Positions 51,091-63,370 of a stretch of DNA of 64,000 bases are shown piece after piece. Each line of letters begins with the position of its first letter. Positions within the stretch are counted from its first letter, which is position 1. Below the pieces are notes generated by a model. It did no database searches and was not told the origin of the DNA. It saw only the letters and a program-made list of their open reading frames with translations. Made by a program: the position numbers and the translations under genes. The stretch comes from Diadema setosum (lineage: Eukaryota > Echinodermata > Echinoidea > Diadematoida > Diadematidae). The stretch spans positions 31,691,180 to 31,755,179 of the forward strand of contig CM067066.1 in the NCBI GenBank assembly GCA_033980235.1. The letters are read 5' to 3'.

Positions 51091-53051
51091 TCAATTATTA
51101 TTTTTTTTTAATTCAGGTATTCATTATTAAAATTCAAAGGTTTCCACACATCCCAAGTAAAGCAGATACTTACATACACACCTTTATTAGACCCCTTTAC
51201 GCAAAATGGTCATAGGGATGATTTGGGACTGCCTCGTGATCATTTCAAGTACCTACGCTTTAAATCCAGCCGCAGTAATGATCTTTTGGAGGACATCTAC
51301 CCCCCCCCCCTTCGCTTTCGTTCTCTCCAAATTCATTGAAATGCAACTTGGTTAACTTTTGAGAGCTCGCTGACTTGAGACGTCATTTTCCGTCTCTCAT
51401 TCCATTCGCTCCACTTACGTCGACCTACATGCTCGCCACGCTTTGCTCGTTCCGGTGCTTCAGCTCCACACATTAAAAGGCTACAGCTGACATTTTCAAA
51501 ATTCGCAAAGCGCAGGACATGAGTCTTAGCTGTCTGACACGGGGCTTATCTGGGGACATGCAAGAGTTGTCTCCTCCCATGAAAAGTATCACGTTATCAA
51601 TGTATATACACGATGTGATGTTTTTGCTCTTTGCAAACCAGACGACGGACAACAGAACAGGTTTAATGTAGGAGATATTTCTCTCACGACAGGCTGGAGG
51701 TTGAGTAGGCTTTCAACAATGCTACAACATAAATAGTAAAGCTTTACGCCATACCGAAGAGAGAAGATGGTCTATCTAAAGTACATGCATTGCTCTAGCA
51801 TGACAATTGTGTGGTTTTAACGCAATAACTTCAACATTTTCCAAAGAAGTTTAAAAGCAAACAAGATCATGGCGTCCTTTCCTGGGAGAATCACTGCATA
51901 TTTCGTTTTCCCAGCATACCATATTATTGTGATGTTTTCTTTGATTCAATGTCTCAGACTTTATCAGGATCATTGTGATGATTGGCCACATTTCACTTTT
52001 TGTTCTTCTCTGTGGAAGCTGTCATCAAACAGTTTCATCTGCAGGCCTATACATCAGTAAGATGTGGGGAAATGGCGTTCCAATTAAATGTTCGTTAATT
52101 GTGTCGACGGTCTATAGCATTAACTTCTTCGTACAACGTAAACATGACATCATTCATAATGAGGATTTTGAGTGACATGCCAGGTTGGAAAGCCGTGAAC
52201 TGTTGTCACACTCACTCCCTCTCACCGCAACTTACGATTGACACGTGCCGTGGCGCTAAATCCAAAACATATATTAAAAATTGGGGAAAATCTATTGAAA
52301 CTGTCATCACAGTAACATCGAAAAGAAATGATTGCAAACCTCCTTAAAAATCCTCAACAGCTTGAAAACGTTTCACGAGTAGTAAGGCTGTCTTGCTGAA
52401 ATAGATTGTCGCCAAGGAGCCAGCATAGGCGAGAGAAAGATTTCAGTCAGCAGACGCACGCAGGGATTAAAGGGAAATTTTGCTGTCCAATTCAAGTGTG
52501 TGGGAGGAAAACGGGATTTAAAAGTAATAATATGTAGGAAAAATAATTTCCAATTTCGCATGAGCAAGAGCAGTAATGTTGAACCACGAGCCCGACACTT
52601 GAGCTATGTACACTTACCACGTTTGAGTTGGACAAAAAACTACCGTTACGTTCTGAAACGCCCCCATTGATGCAGTTTGACGTGTATTCTCCAAGTATTG
52701 CTTAGACTTTTCTCCTCCCGTTTTTTACTCTTTTTTTTTTTGGCTATAAAAATTGTGATACAGAAGTGAAAGGGAATGAAATGGATAGCAGTAGTAACAA
52801 CAATCTTAATGTATATTTCTATATATTTCTACCATCCATCTCATTTCATGAATTATTTGAAATACCGGTCACAAAGTCCAAACAAGAATAATCACAATGA
52901 CATCAAAATTTGATGATAATCAAAAGCTTTTCGACACTTTCGTATCAGTCAGGCTGTTGTCTTTAATTTTGATACCGTGTACTCTTAACCAACCTTGTTT
53001 TTCAAAATCGCTTTTTTTTTCTCTTGAAAATGAAAAGGTTACCAGCACTTT

Positions 53052-53084
<33 letters not shown>

Positions 53085-54582
53085 CCTTCTCCTTGGCTAT
53101 ATACGAGTATACGAAAAGTGGTCTCTTTCGTACAGATGGCCACGAATCCATCGTGAAAGAACGACGCCGTGGTACCTTCGAGTCCGTCACCCGGATGATG
53201 TGAGTAAGATGGATGAAACTTGCTCTGCACGGGCGATTGTCTTGTCTTCACGCATGGAGGAGGAAGGACCCGTGGGTCTCAAGACCAGATTAGAGAAGGG
53301 GCTTTTCCTGACAAATATTTGGTCTCAAGGGAGATTTCTCTTCTTTATCTGCATTTCCTTTCCTTTTTTTTTTTTTAAACGGACTACCGGATTTACGCAA
53401 GCGGGAGTTTTATTTTCGCCGCGGAAGGGGTGAAAGCTCTCGAAAACGGATCAATCTTTTCTGTTCCACAACTGGCAGTCATTACATGATCTATGGCAAG
53501 CCAAACGTGGTAATGTTCTCGAATCCTTCTTCTGCAATAGGTGTTTCGCTAGCGACTCGAAGTCACGCACAGGAGCGAAGTATAAATGACTTGCTTTGGA
53601 GTGAGACAGAAAATGTCAACAAGATTTATTCCATGGCTGCATCACAATGCTTATGAGATTATTGATTTTCGACAGTAGATTTTTCACTGATCTACCTTGT
53701 GTAGGCGATTTGTTAAAAAAAAAAAGAGCAATGTAAAGTTGTAGTGACTGCTGATATTGATTTTGATGAAGAATCAGCTCCACAGATATTAAGGCATTAA
53801 CAGAACAGATCGATTCCATAATAATTGTGCACTATCTGAAATATTTTGTATAACATTCCTTATGATACGATTAGCCAGTTCTTCTTCTACAAGAATTTAG
53901 CGAATAGATGCAATCCTGGGAAGGCGTATAACTTAAACCATATTTCGTAATACAGTCATGTATTAAGGGAGCACTTCGTGTATTTGTTCTTCGCGCTGGC
54001 GACTTTGAAGTTGTATACGCCGGTGAGTTTAAAGTCCAACTTTACCAAAGACCTCCCACATCTATGACTCCAAGTAAGTTCTCAGGCCAGTTCTATCTAT
54101 CTCTAAGGGCAAACCTCTGTCCGCCTACCTATAGATATAGATAAGACGAATTAAGCCATTTTCATGAAAAATGAATGTCATCTATATACATTTCGGCGAG
54201 CATCAGAACGACAACGGGAGAAGGAGAGTTCGGGTAGGAGGAGGAGAATAAAGAGGAGGAGGACGAGGGTGATTTCATCTCTCCAATAATTATCTCAACC
54301 TTGGACTCATGTAGAAGATGGTCAATGCTGCTCCGATGAATCTGTCTGTAATTTTTCATTTCGCTTTTCCCCGACATGTCAAATCCTTAATTCGATTTCT
54401 GCATCGCGGCTATCCTCCAAAGTATACATAGATATGGATAAAGATAATACATTATTTGTCAACCTAGTACCATCAGAAATTACGTTACTGTTTGTCAATT
54501 GTATGATAATTGCTTTGCTTGGGTCTTGACAAGCCACCCGGACATTGTGCCAAAGAAAAATAGAAAGGAATATAGAGAATAA
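51091..54582. other. Unique non-coding sequence
   Basis: Includes a poly-C run (51300-51310), a short (CA)n (53053-53082) and several T runs. Frames (up to 178 codons at 52897-53433) cross repeats and show no domain. Confidence 0.5.
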
Positions 54583-54649
54583 GAGAGAGAGAGAGAGGGG
54601 GGGGGGGGGGGGGGGGGAGGGGGGGGGGGGGGGGGAGGGGGGGGGGGGA
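54583..54649 (+). repeat. GA repeat turning into a 52-bp G tract
   Basis: GA repeats end in G21-A-G17-A-G12 (54597-54648). This is the largest G tract here and is expected to form very stable G-quadruplexes and to be length-variable. Confidence 0.95.
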
Positions 54650-57600
54650 GACGGTCAAGAAGGGAAAAAGTGCGATAGCATCTGTATATTTTAATGGACT
54701 GTGTGCATGGGTCGCGGGTATTGAATTGGAGGCACGTTGGCGAATAAAAACGGACAGGCAGATTTAATCAAATGAAGTGGTGGTCTGTTTTTCTTCCGGA
54801 GACCGCGTGGGAATACCGGTATTCGCTGCGAGAGAGAGGGGCTGGCTGTGTGTTGGACGAGTTGAGACGAAAGACTGCTCGTCAATCTTCGTTAACTATA
54901 ACCTCTCGTTTAAAGTGATAGAAAACATGACGAATGTCTGTATAATATGACTCACAGCACAAGAAAGGACATGAATTCAAATTGATTAGGCATCTGACTG
55001 CTGGTAGGAATATATGATTTCTGAAAACATGAAATTAAATCCAATCAACCAAGGGCAAAATTTGTCAAATTAGAAATTTCTGGCAGCGTGGTACATGTAT
55101 GATTGATATACGCTAGACACTTTTAAGCCCTGATTCTCATATTGTAGTCAATAACACTGTTTTCTCCCAACCCCATGCATCCTCAGCCTGGCGCTTGCGC
55201 CGCTCATATATAATTGGTGTAACAAGCATTAATATACACAATTATGATTTCCTTAACGTTCATATTGGCAACATGAGTACTCTTTCATATTGACAAAAAA
55301 AAACCTCTTGTAAATTTACAAACTCCAAAATAAGATAACACACTGCTCAACTAACAGTCTTTACATTAGCATATATCGCAAACCATGTCTTAACTTCTAA
55401 AGGGAGAGACTGTGCAGAGGTTTAAGAAGACGATTCTCCCCGATCCGCTTCATTTCGACTCAATAATCTAGTAATAGGCCTAGTCAAATTGATAAATGAA
55501 CGATTATAAATCCTCACTTGCGCTGTAGACGTGTTTGTGAGAAATATTAACATCACCTTAATGGAAGAAAAATATTTTGCGTTCCAATATGACATACGTC
55601 TGCATGAGTACGATGCAGTTTGTCCTAAAATAGCGTCTTATCAAATCCTGCGGGCTGCACGTCACAAGAGCCTATAGCCGTGGATAAAGCGTAAGGATAT
55701 ATGTGATAGCTGCAGTGTTTACAGGGAATAAACAGAAAAGAAATCTAAAATAAGACCGCTGTTATAGACCGAGATTTAGAGACGCAGCGTGAACCGAAAC
55801 GACGATTGCTTGACAAAATCCATTAACCCGTCCAGATTAACCGGCACGTTTACGGCCACATCATACAGTGGGCTGTGGCTAGGCATGCAGGGGGTAGCGC
55901 TGAGCTTATCTTCGTTTACACGTCGCAACTGCAGATCAATTATTCGCGCGGACGTCTTCCAGTGAACGACAACGTGCGCCAACGAGGGAGACAGAAACGA
56001 TGACACGCGGAATTGACATGAAAGCTGGAAATCCATACAGGTGCACGAAATGCAGAGAACTCTTTTCTGACACCCTCTTCGCAATTTCCTCTTTTTGACA
56101 CACACTCTCCCCCCCCCCCCCCACCTCTCTTCTTTTCAGGTCTTGTCAACCTCGCGATCAAGACACGACGTAAGCCATTTGTACTTTCCCATCCTCGCGG
56201 CCACGTGGGAGCGAACTCTTCGGAGACCCTAAAAAGGGTAAATGCATTCTCTTGCTAGCCAGGGTGGACCTCAGACGCCGAATTACATGCGTTGTACGGC
56301 GATCTAAATGAAATTACCAAAGAACCGGTGTTATTCACTTTATTGATTTACTCACAGAATTTCGCTCCTGCATTATGCGAGAGGCTGGCTTTTTAAGCAG
56401 GCGTGCATGTGTGCCACGCGTCTTAGGGCGCCAAAATATGGCTTAAGACGGGAAAGCAAGTGTGACAAGGCACATCAACAGAAAAAAAAAAAAGAAAATG
56501 CGAAGAGAGAGAGAGAGAGAGAGAGTGAAAGATATGAATAGTAGGCACTAATTATACTGGAAGGACCATTTGATGGACGCTAATGGACATTGGAGTGGAG
56601 TTGACTTTTGATGAAGACTGAACAATGCGGGAGAAGGTGGAATAACACAATGGCCTCAAATTCACCTTTTTTGATTGAAAGTAATACATCAGGAAACGAA
56701 AGTGGCGATTTGAGATATACGATTCCCTCTCCACTTCTGCATTTTCCCGTATTCTAGATACCTGCAGACTGCTCTCATCCAATATATTGGTTAATAAAGT
56801 AGCATTTGAAAATAAAGGAATGACAGTCTTGTAGCCCAAAAGGGCCGGCAGGTTGTTGTTTGCTTATTCGATGATGCAACAATATGACAACTAGATCTCC
56901 CGGAGATTCGCAATGATCAGATTTTCATTTTTTTTTAAAGTTATGAAGCATAATGTCACTTTGAAAGAGTAACACACTAACTTACGCGACAAGAGGTTAT
57001 CCTAATTCTATACTCGTCACATTTATTGTGCGATTTCAAAAAAGGAAGAAGAACAAATCTTTAAAAAATGAAAGAAGTCTTCACGTCGAACCAACGACAG
57101 AAACAACAACAACAAAAGCGGGTCTACTTTGCAAAATCTGTTAGAAGAGTTTTACGGTTGCCACGTTTTTCGAGATGTCTCACATTCATTAAAAAATTTG
57201 CTCAAGTCAGTATTTACAGTGATGCAAACAATAGTGTCACATTATGTATGTACATGTATGAGTACGTACATAATTATCTTCACATAGCAGCAAAACGCAA
57301 TAAATTTAACTGCCGATATATGAGACGGAGCAGTAAAAGCGAATTTAGTTTAAATGGATTCGATTTTAGAAAATTAAGAAAGTAACATGTGCAACGTAAT
57401 GACATAAAAAAAAAGAATGGGGGAAATAACATGGTGTGTCACTGTACACGAGACACTACAATATTTCATGATGGTAAAACCAAAATTATTCTTTAGTTTT
57501 ACTGTAGGTGCAATCGCACTGAAATTTTTAGCAAATGAACTTGATTTCTCTCGAGTAGCAGACGGCATGAACATTATCTGCAAAGATGGCATCAAATATC

Positions 57601-57934
57601 ACAACAATATACTCATCAAAAATTAGAATGTAATGTAAATCGTCAAGATAAGCTTGAATACGGAAAAAATTATGAAATGTAAAAAAAAATATGAAGTGTC
57701 AACCTCTGTGTCACGATACAACAGTAATATCTTTTCGTCCATTCTCACTCACAGTTATAGGCATTTACAATCGCCAGTTTGACCTTTGACTTGCTGATAT
57801 TTACAGTTCACTCTTTTGTTCAGAAGGAAACATCAAAGGTGATTCACAGCGCAAGAACATTTGCGATATGCGCAATCAAAAAAAAAAAAGACGAGTGGTA
57901 AAATGACAAAACCGTCAACATCTCAAATTTGCAG
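54650..57934. other. Unique non-coding sequence
   Basis: CpG-enriched patch at 55790-56000, poly-C at 56109-56122 and a short (GA)n at 56505-56525. No gene recognised. Confidence 0.5.
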
Positions 57935-58027
57935 GTGCAAACTTAAATGGTGGTTTTCAATATCAGATTGATACAATTAAGAACACAATTGATACAAAAT
58001 GGCCCTGCCAGCTAGCCTGCCAGAAAG
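57935..58027 (+). CDS. Possible internal exon, symmetric phase 1-1
   Basis: Seen: a 93-bp segment with a plausible acceptor (catctcaaatttgcag) and a very good donor (CAGAAAG|gtaagtg). Only one frame is open; it finishes a phase-1 codon, reads 30 codons (starting ANLNGGFQYQIDTIKN, ending WPCQLACQK with two cysteines) and leaves one base, so it is phase 1-1, as in many exons of extracellular proteins. I do not recognise the peptide. The next possible exon at 58859 is phase-compatible. A 93-bp open frame by itself is not rare, so this is a candidate only. Confidence 0.3.
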
Positions 58028-58399
58028 GTAAGTGTAAGCTCAAGGCCGTACAGACAGCCAGTAAGCATGGTAAGGAAGTAAAATGATAAGGTGTATTACC
58101 TAATGAGCAAACACACCTCAACAATCTGATGATGATTCATGATAACATTGCTACCAAAGTACTGAAGAATAAAGCGAGTAGTGCCGGACGGATGTAGGAA
58201 AAGGGAACCCTTGACTGGATTTCTATGTTGCAACTATGATGTGTACGGACATACGCCGGCACACTACAACTTGAAATAAAAGTCACTTGTCCCTGCCGAT
58301 GTGCCCTTGGAGATCGAAATAGCCCTAGGGATTTAGACAGTTATAAACATGATCGCAGAAAATCCTCAGAGATGTTTTAATAAGAAAGAGAAAAACCCT

Positions 58400-58640
58400 C
58401 CCACTTTCTCTTTAAGTATTGGTCGCCACAAAGGCTACAACGCAGACGCACCCGTCGACGGCAATCTATGAAATTGGACCGGATTGTCACTCGTCTGAAC
58501 GTACGACCAAATTACCGCGCGAAACTGGATCCCCTTTACTGGTCGAAGTGATGTTTACACTTCCACTTGTCAGCCGAGAACTGAAAACGATTGTCGGCAC
58601 GCACTAAGCCGCAATCTGAGAATTCGCGACGAAAGGGTGG
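58400..58640. promoter_or_regulatory. CpG-enriched candidate regulatory segment
   Basis: Seen: many dispersed CpG (CGCAGACGCACCCGTCGACGG, TTACCGCGCGAAAC, AATTCGCGACG) in unique sequence, located in the possible intron between 58027 and 58859. No recognisable coding domain. Confidence 0.2.
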
Positions 58641-58858
58641 TCGGGAATTAAGAAACACTGGGTAGAAACGTGGAAGGCATCGTGCAAAAGTTCGACTCGC
58701 AATATTCTTGGGAAGTATTAGCTTAGAATGATCATGTGCAAAACGATATCGTTCAGAAATCTCGCAGAGACATTAGAAGTAATCACCTAATGAATACGAC
58801 TAAAAGTTCTTTTCACCTTGTATCTTTCATTTTTTAAAATACCTGTTGTTACCTACAG

Positions 58859-58986
58859 ATGGAAATAAATACAACTTGTGGACGAGGTGGAGACAAATAT
58901 TATTTCAAGGTCCCCTGGGCCGAAAAGAAAGTCATCAAGAAATCAAGACCGGAATTTCTAAGATTCGTCTTGAGATATCTTTTTAG
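58859..58986 (+). CDS. Possible terminal exon following 57935-58027
   Basis: Seen: an excellent acceptor (ttgttacctacag) followed by a frame that finishes a phase-1 codon, reads 41 residues (begins GNKYNLWTRWRQILFQ) and stops at TAG. Joined to the phase-1 end of 58027 this keeps an open frame across an 831-bp intron. An alternative frame starts with ATG exactly at the splice point and runs 62 codons to 59047, with a hydrophobic stretch (SIMLSGLGLAIIF) that could span a membrane. No clear AATAAA lies close behind either stop. I cannot choose between the frames, and neither is recognised. Confidence 0.22.
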
Positions 58987-59329
58987 TCAAGGGTCAATAA
59001 TGCTTTCAGGTCTTGGTCTTGCCATTATCTTTCATTGGGAACGATGACTCGGAATAACCAGGTACATTCTATCAATGCTCAAACTTCTGTCATTCATTTC
59101 ATATAGTTTATCGGCATAAGTAGCATAAATTTGTTGTCCTGTTAAGATACCTTGTTTATTCTAGTCCTCAATACTCATCATCTTTTCATTATGGCGGTCC
59201 ATGACGACTAAGATATTTCCACTTGTGTATAAATCGTGTCTTGTTGTGTTTCCTGGGTGGCATGACTCAGCAGACACATCCTATATAAACTGTGGAAGCT
59301 GCGTGGAGTGTATGCTATAGGATTTGTCA

Positions 59330-60240
59330 CTTTCGTCCTACCGAGAAGCCTTGTGCTCTCTTTTCCTCAACGTTTTTGTTTTTGTTGTGATGCTCTAGAT
59401 CAGCAGCATTCGTCCACTCCTTTACAATATTTCTCCGATCTGTTTGATTTGCTGTAACCTTCTTTAGGGTGTCAGGAGCGGTCTTCGCCAGCCGCTGTTG
59501 TCTTTTCAAAGCGTCCTTGAAGTGGAGGAAGGTACGACTAATGGGTCGTCTGCCCATTATCGGTTCTCCATTGGGAGCTTCGTTTGGCAGACACATTCGA
59601 AACACAAGACCTGTCCAGTGGATTACAGATGAACTCAAGGTTCATCATTCCAGCTCTTTGTAGCACTTCCTCGCTTGAGACACCGATCCTGCCACAGCGT
59701 AATACGTCCATAGGTCATCGCAGATGTCTGCGCAGAACTTTGGAGTGTCGCCTCATGTGTCTTTGGTACAGAATAAAGGTCTCGAATGAGTAGAGCAGTG
59801 CTGGAAGAATGACTGCTCGATATACAGCTATTTTGAAAGTCACCTTTACACCATGTCCATGCCACAGTCTGTCTCTCAGATGGGCGAAGGAGGAGTATGT
59901 TGCCTGATGATTTATACGGTTGTCAAGGCTGGCACTATTTGTTAGTGCTGTCTAAGTTGGTGAAACTCTTGGTAGTTGGAAATGTGCTGCCATCGGGTTT
60001 AACGGATGGATCATGATATTTAAGCCTAGGCTAAGGTTTATATGTCACTGTCGTCTTCGAGGCATTCATGGTGAGGCTTAAGTCTGCAGCTATTGCAGAG
60101 AAACGGTTGAAAGTTCGCTGCAGCGCTGCTTCAAAGTGGGCAAGAAAGGCTGAGGCATCAGCATACAACAGTTCCTGTACACATCTTCAACTTGAAGCCG
60201 AAAAGGTTGCCATCTTGCGTATTGCGCAGACATATACCTG
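59330..60240 (-). pseudogene. Non-LTR retrotransposon reverse transcriptase relic (5'-truncated, frameshifted)
   Basis: Seen on the minus strand, in order and in several frames: ELLYADASAFLAHFEAALQ at about 60120-60175, then NRFSAIAADLSLTMNASKTT, then HLRDRLWHGHGVKVTFKIAV with RAVILPALLYSFET near 59790-59880, a stop, and a C-terminal part with SSVIHWTGLVFRMCLPNE, GRRPISRTFLHFKDALK and RRNIVKEW near 59400-59640. Known: this is the palm-to-C-terminus order of non-LTR reverse transcriptases (YADD box, then the Y-G/S-C/F-E-T-W block, then R-W-x-G-H-V-x-R-M). The YADD box reads YADA (60154-60165), so a catalytic aspartate is lost. Several frameshifts and stops confirm a dead copy. Its upstream end lies near a (GTT)n microsatellite at 60240-60273. 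Confidence 0.85.
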
Positions 60241-60273
60241 GTTGTTGTGTTGTTGTTGTTGTTGTTGTTGTTT
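60240..60273. repeat. (GTT)n microsatellite
   Basis: About ten GTT units at the upstream border of the reverse transcriptase relic. Confidence 0.9.
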
Positions 60274-62056
60274 TATTGTTTGTTACCTCTAACAGAGTCG
60301 TCAGGGGGAGAGCAAAGAATGTAGGTGTTACAGGAAACAGCTTATCCTATCATTGCCATTGTATAGGGTTATTAACATTGTTATTGTCACATTCATAATC
60401 AACAGTAAATCATCGTTATCGTCATCTTACATTTGTGTCTTCGCTGTATATTCAATATCATCATGAAATTATTGAAAAGACAGTAAGTGATATAATTTTC
60501 ATTAAAAAAAGAACAGTTAAAAAGAAAAGTACAGTTAAAAAAGAAAAAAAAACTCTCGTCACAACTCCATTTTTCCCCTTTTTTAATATGTATTTGTTTT
60601 CATTCTCGATTTCTTGCACAAAATATGCACTAAAACTATTCGGATCAGACTGTAAAATTTCAGGTTTCCCTGTTCCCCTCACATCTTCTGGATCCCGAGT
60701 GTACTTGGCCTAGTCTGTATATTGTTTCACAAGTTCATAACAAATCGCCTCCTTCACTGGAGTGCGACATTTGTTCGCGACTGTTTTCACGTCACCACAA
60801 TATCGATTGCGTAGCCGCACTCCGTTGCTAGTATACACGCGAGAGCGAGAGCCCTTTTCAGATTGGAGAAGAACTCGTTTTGCAAACATGTTTAGAAACA
60901 CTTGTCATGCTAATCAAGTAATTTTAGTAGGTCTGAAAGTAAGCTGGAATCACGTTCCTTCCACTCATGTTTCTCCAAATCACATTTGACTGAGTATGGC
61001 TAGGGAGGTGTTTGGCGACGGTCGAGATTTGCGCGTTTCTGGTTGCAGACTGATTGGGTGAGTGGGTTGAGATTAGTTTGACCCTGGTATTCACTTCCGC
61101 CAGTGCTAGGCCTGTTGTGCATACGATTCATATGGGTGCGTACTCTTACACCATGTCAAGTCCATAGTGGCGTGGTTAACCACGGCAGGCCAAGTTTCTA
61201 CTGCATCTGCGGTGAGGAATGTCGTTTGCAGTTAACTGTAGATGAGGAGTGTCATCCACTGTCCCAACATTCCGGCTGACTAGAAACTAAGAACGAGTTT
61301 CAGTTTCTTCGTGAGTGTGAAACCACCTTCGACTCTCCGCTTTCATTTTTCATTTCGATGAGTGAGGTGTTAGGGGTGGGGTGGTGTCTGGTGTAGAGTC
61401 TTACCAGCACACGGCCGTCTTGTAGGCGTGATGATGGTGGGTTTTCTCGTCATCAATATCCCTGGCCAGGAAACTTTAGTCGAGACATTGAATTATGAAG
61501 GATTTACCGAGGTCTCTTTCGCCACCGTGTATCAATCGGCACGGCACTGCACAGTGTCGTCCAGTCACGCGTTTGGCAAAACATGACACCTTTGGTAATA
61601 AACTGTGGAACGTCGCGACGGTGCATCTCACGCTTGATTGACAGTATAAGACTCGGGATGGATCATAGATAGAAATAAATGTGACAGAATTTTTGGTCCG
61701 TTTGATTTCAACTACCCGAATGACGTCCCTTCCTGATTTCTTTTCCCTCTTTTATTTGCTCGTTTTTTCTGATCCTCCTTCCTTTATCTCTCCTTCGTCT
61801 TTACCCCTCTCTCTGGCGTCTGTCTCCAATACACAAAATTATATTTTCAACGAGATGAACTGACATTTCAATCACATTACAAATAATGTACAGACTGACT
61901 TTGCAATGTATGTGTGCATTACGGCCATACCCACGACAATACGATAGATAGTAGTGTGCATGAATTCCATGAGCTATTTTTGCGATGTCTTCATCTTAAA
62001 CAAAGGAAGGAGCAGGAATTAGCACTATGCTCACTGTGAAGGAAAAATAGATTTGT

Positions 62057-62061
<5 letters not shown>
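60274..62061. other. Unique sequence, partly GC-richer
   Basis: 61000-61640 is GC-richer, with a loosely repeated GAGGAATGTCGT / GAGGAGTGTCAT motif (about 61213 and 61244). It may be decayed repeat sequence, but I cannot name it. No gene is visible. Confidence 0.45.

Positions 62062-62106
<45 letters not shown>
62062..62106. repeat. (TA)n microsatellite
   Basis: About 45 bp of pure TA repeat. Confidence 0.95.
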
Positions 62107-62110
<4 letters not shown>

Positions 62111-62599
62111 GACTCTTATAGCGTCACTAAATTTTTAATACGTCTTTTTATCGTACTTTGATGGGGCTTTGAAAGAAAATAAATTCACACGCTCTTTCAC
62201 TTTATTGATCTCAAGGGCATTTTTTTTTTCATTGTAGCATTTTTCTAACGTCTCTTCTTCTCTTCACTTATTACGGATCGTTAATTTCTCGACACTTTTG
62301 GGTAGATGAAGGTAATGTTTCCCTAACAAATGGGAAATTTGTGGGGAAGACAATTACATGTACAAGTATTGAAACACTACTAATTTGATGATGAAACAAT
62401 GGCAATTTCTTAACCAAAATTCCCTAGGGACTTGAAGGGCTAGGAAAGTTGTCAAATAAAGCTTTTATTTGAAGGATGGATTGGATGATATTCAGCGGAC
62501 ACCAATGAATAATTAGGCCAAGAGTATTAGTTTTAACCTGAAAATTTCTGGTAACAAGCTTATTTCTTTTCAGGATAGCTTCAGGAATGTGTCTAGAAT

Positions 62600-63370
62600 A
62601 ACATATTAAAAGTCCTCATAAATCCTCTTTGAGCGTTTACTGCAATCCAAGATGGCGTCCAAAATGGCCGCCATTTCTTGAAATTCTTATAACTTTTCAA
62701 CCAGGTATCCTAAATACAAAATTTAAATGTCTAAATATATGTTTTGAAGCATGAAGAACTCAATAAAATACATATTAAGGGATGTTCAAGCACGGAAGTG
62801 CCGCAATCCAAGATGGCGTCCAAAATTGCCTCCATTTCTTAGAATTCTTATAACTGTTCAAGCAGGTAACCCAAATACAAAATTTAAATGTCTATATCTT
62901 TTGAAGCATGAAGAACTCAATAAAATACAAATTAAGAGTTGTTGAAGCACGCAAGTGCCGCAATCAAAGATGGCGTCCAAAATGGCCGCCATTTCCTTTT
63001 TTTTCTCTCAGCACTTTGCAAGTAGATTTCACCTGTACACACTTCAGATGTCGAAGTATACGTTTTGAGTCATAAGGAACCAAATAGAATACTTTTTTTC
63101 AGAGACTCTGAAACACACATAAAGCGCTTAAGCACTTTCAGAAATCCAAAATGGTGTCCAAAATGACCGCCATTTCCTGTTTTTCTCATAACCCTGCAAC
63201 TAAGTAACCCTGATACTCACTTAAATGTCTAATTGTATTTTTAGGCATTAAGGAACCCAATAAAATACTTATTCAGAGCTCAAAGAGCACGTAAGTAACA
63301 ATAAAACCACGCGAGTTCTTATCGAAAACCAAATAGTTTCCAAAATGGCCGCCATTTTGTTTTATCAACA
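62600..63370. repeat. Five-unit decaying tandem array with ATGGCG/CGCCAT core
   Basis: Seen: units aligned at the core start at about 62642, 62803, 62960, 63141 and 63324, so periods are about 161, 157, 181 and 183 bp. The core reads CCAAGATGGCGTCC followed by AAAATGGCCGCCATTT. The rest of each unit is AT-rich and includes AATTCTTATAACT, AATTTAAATGTCTA, GAAGCATGAAGAACTCAATA and AGCACG..AGTGCCGCAATC. Units 1-3 are close to each other and units 4-5 are more diverged. There is no coding frame. Known: AAnATGGCGnC is the YY1 consensus, and each good unit has one such site on each strand. A regulatory role is speculation. Confidence 0.85.

Noticed and set aside
52560..52680. Minus-strand donor near 52612 with an open frame containing CINGG
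   Set aside because: No pyrimidine tract upstream on that strand; EGF-like impression rests on one cysteine.
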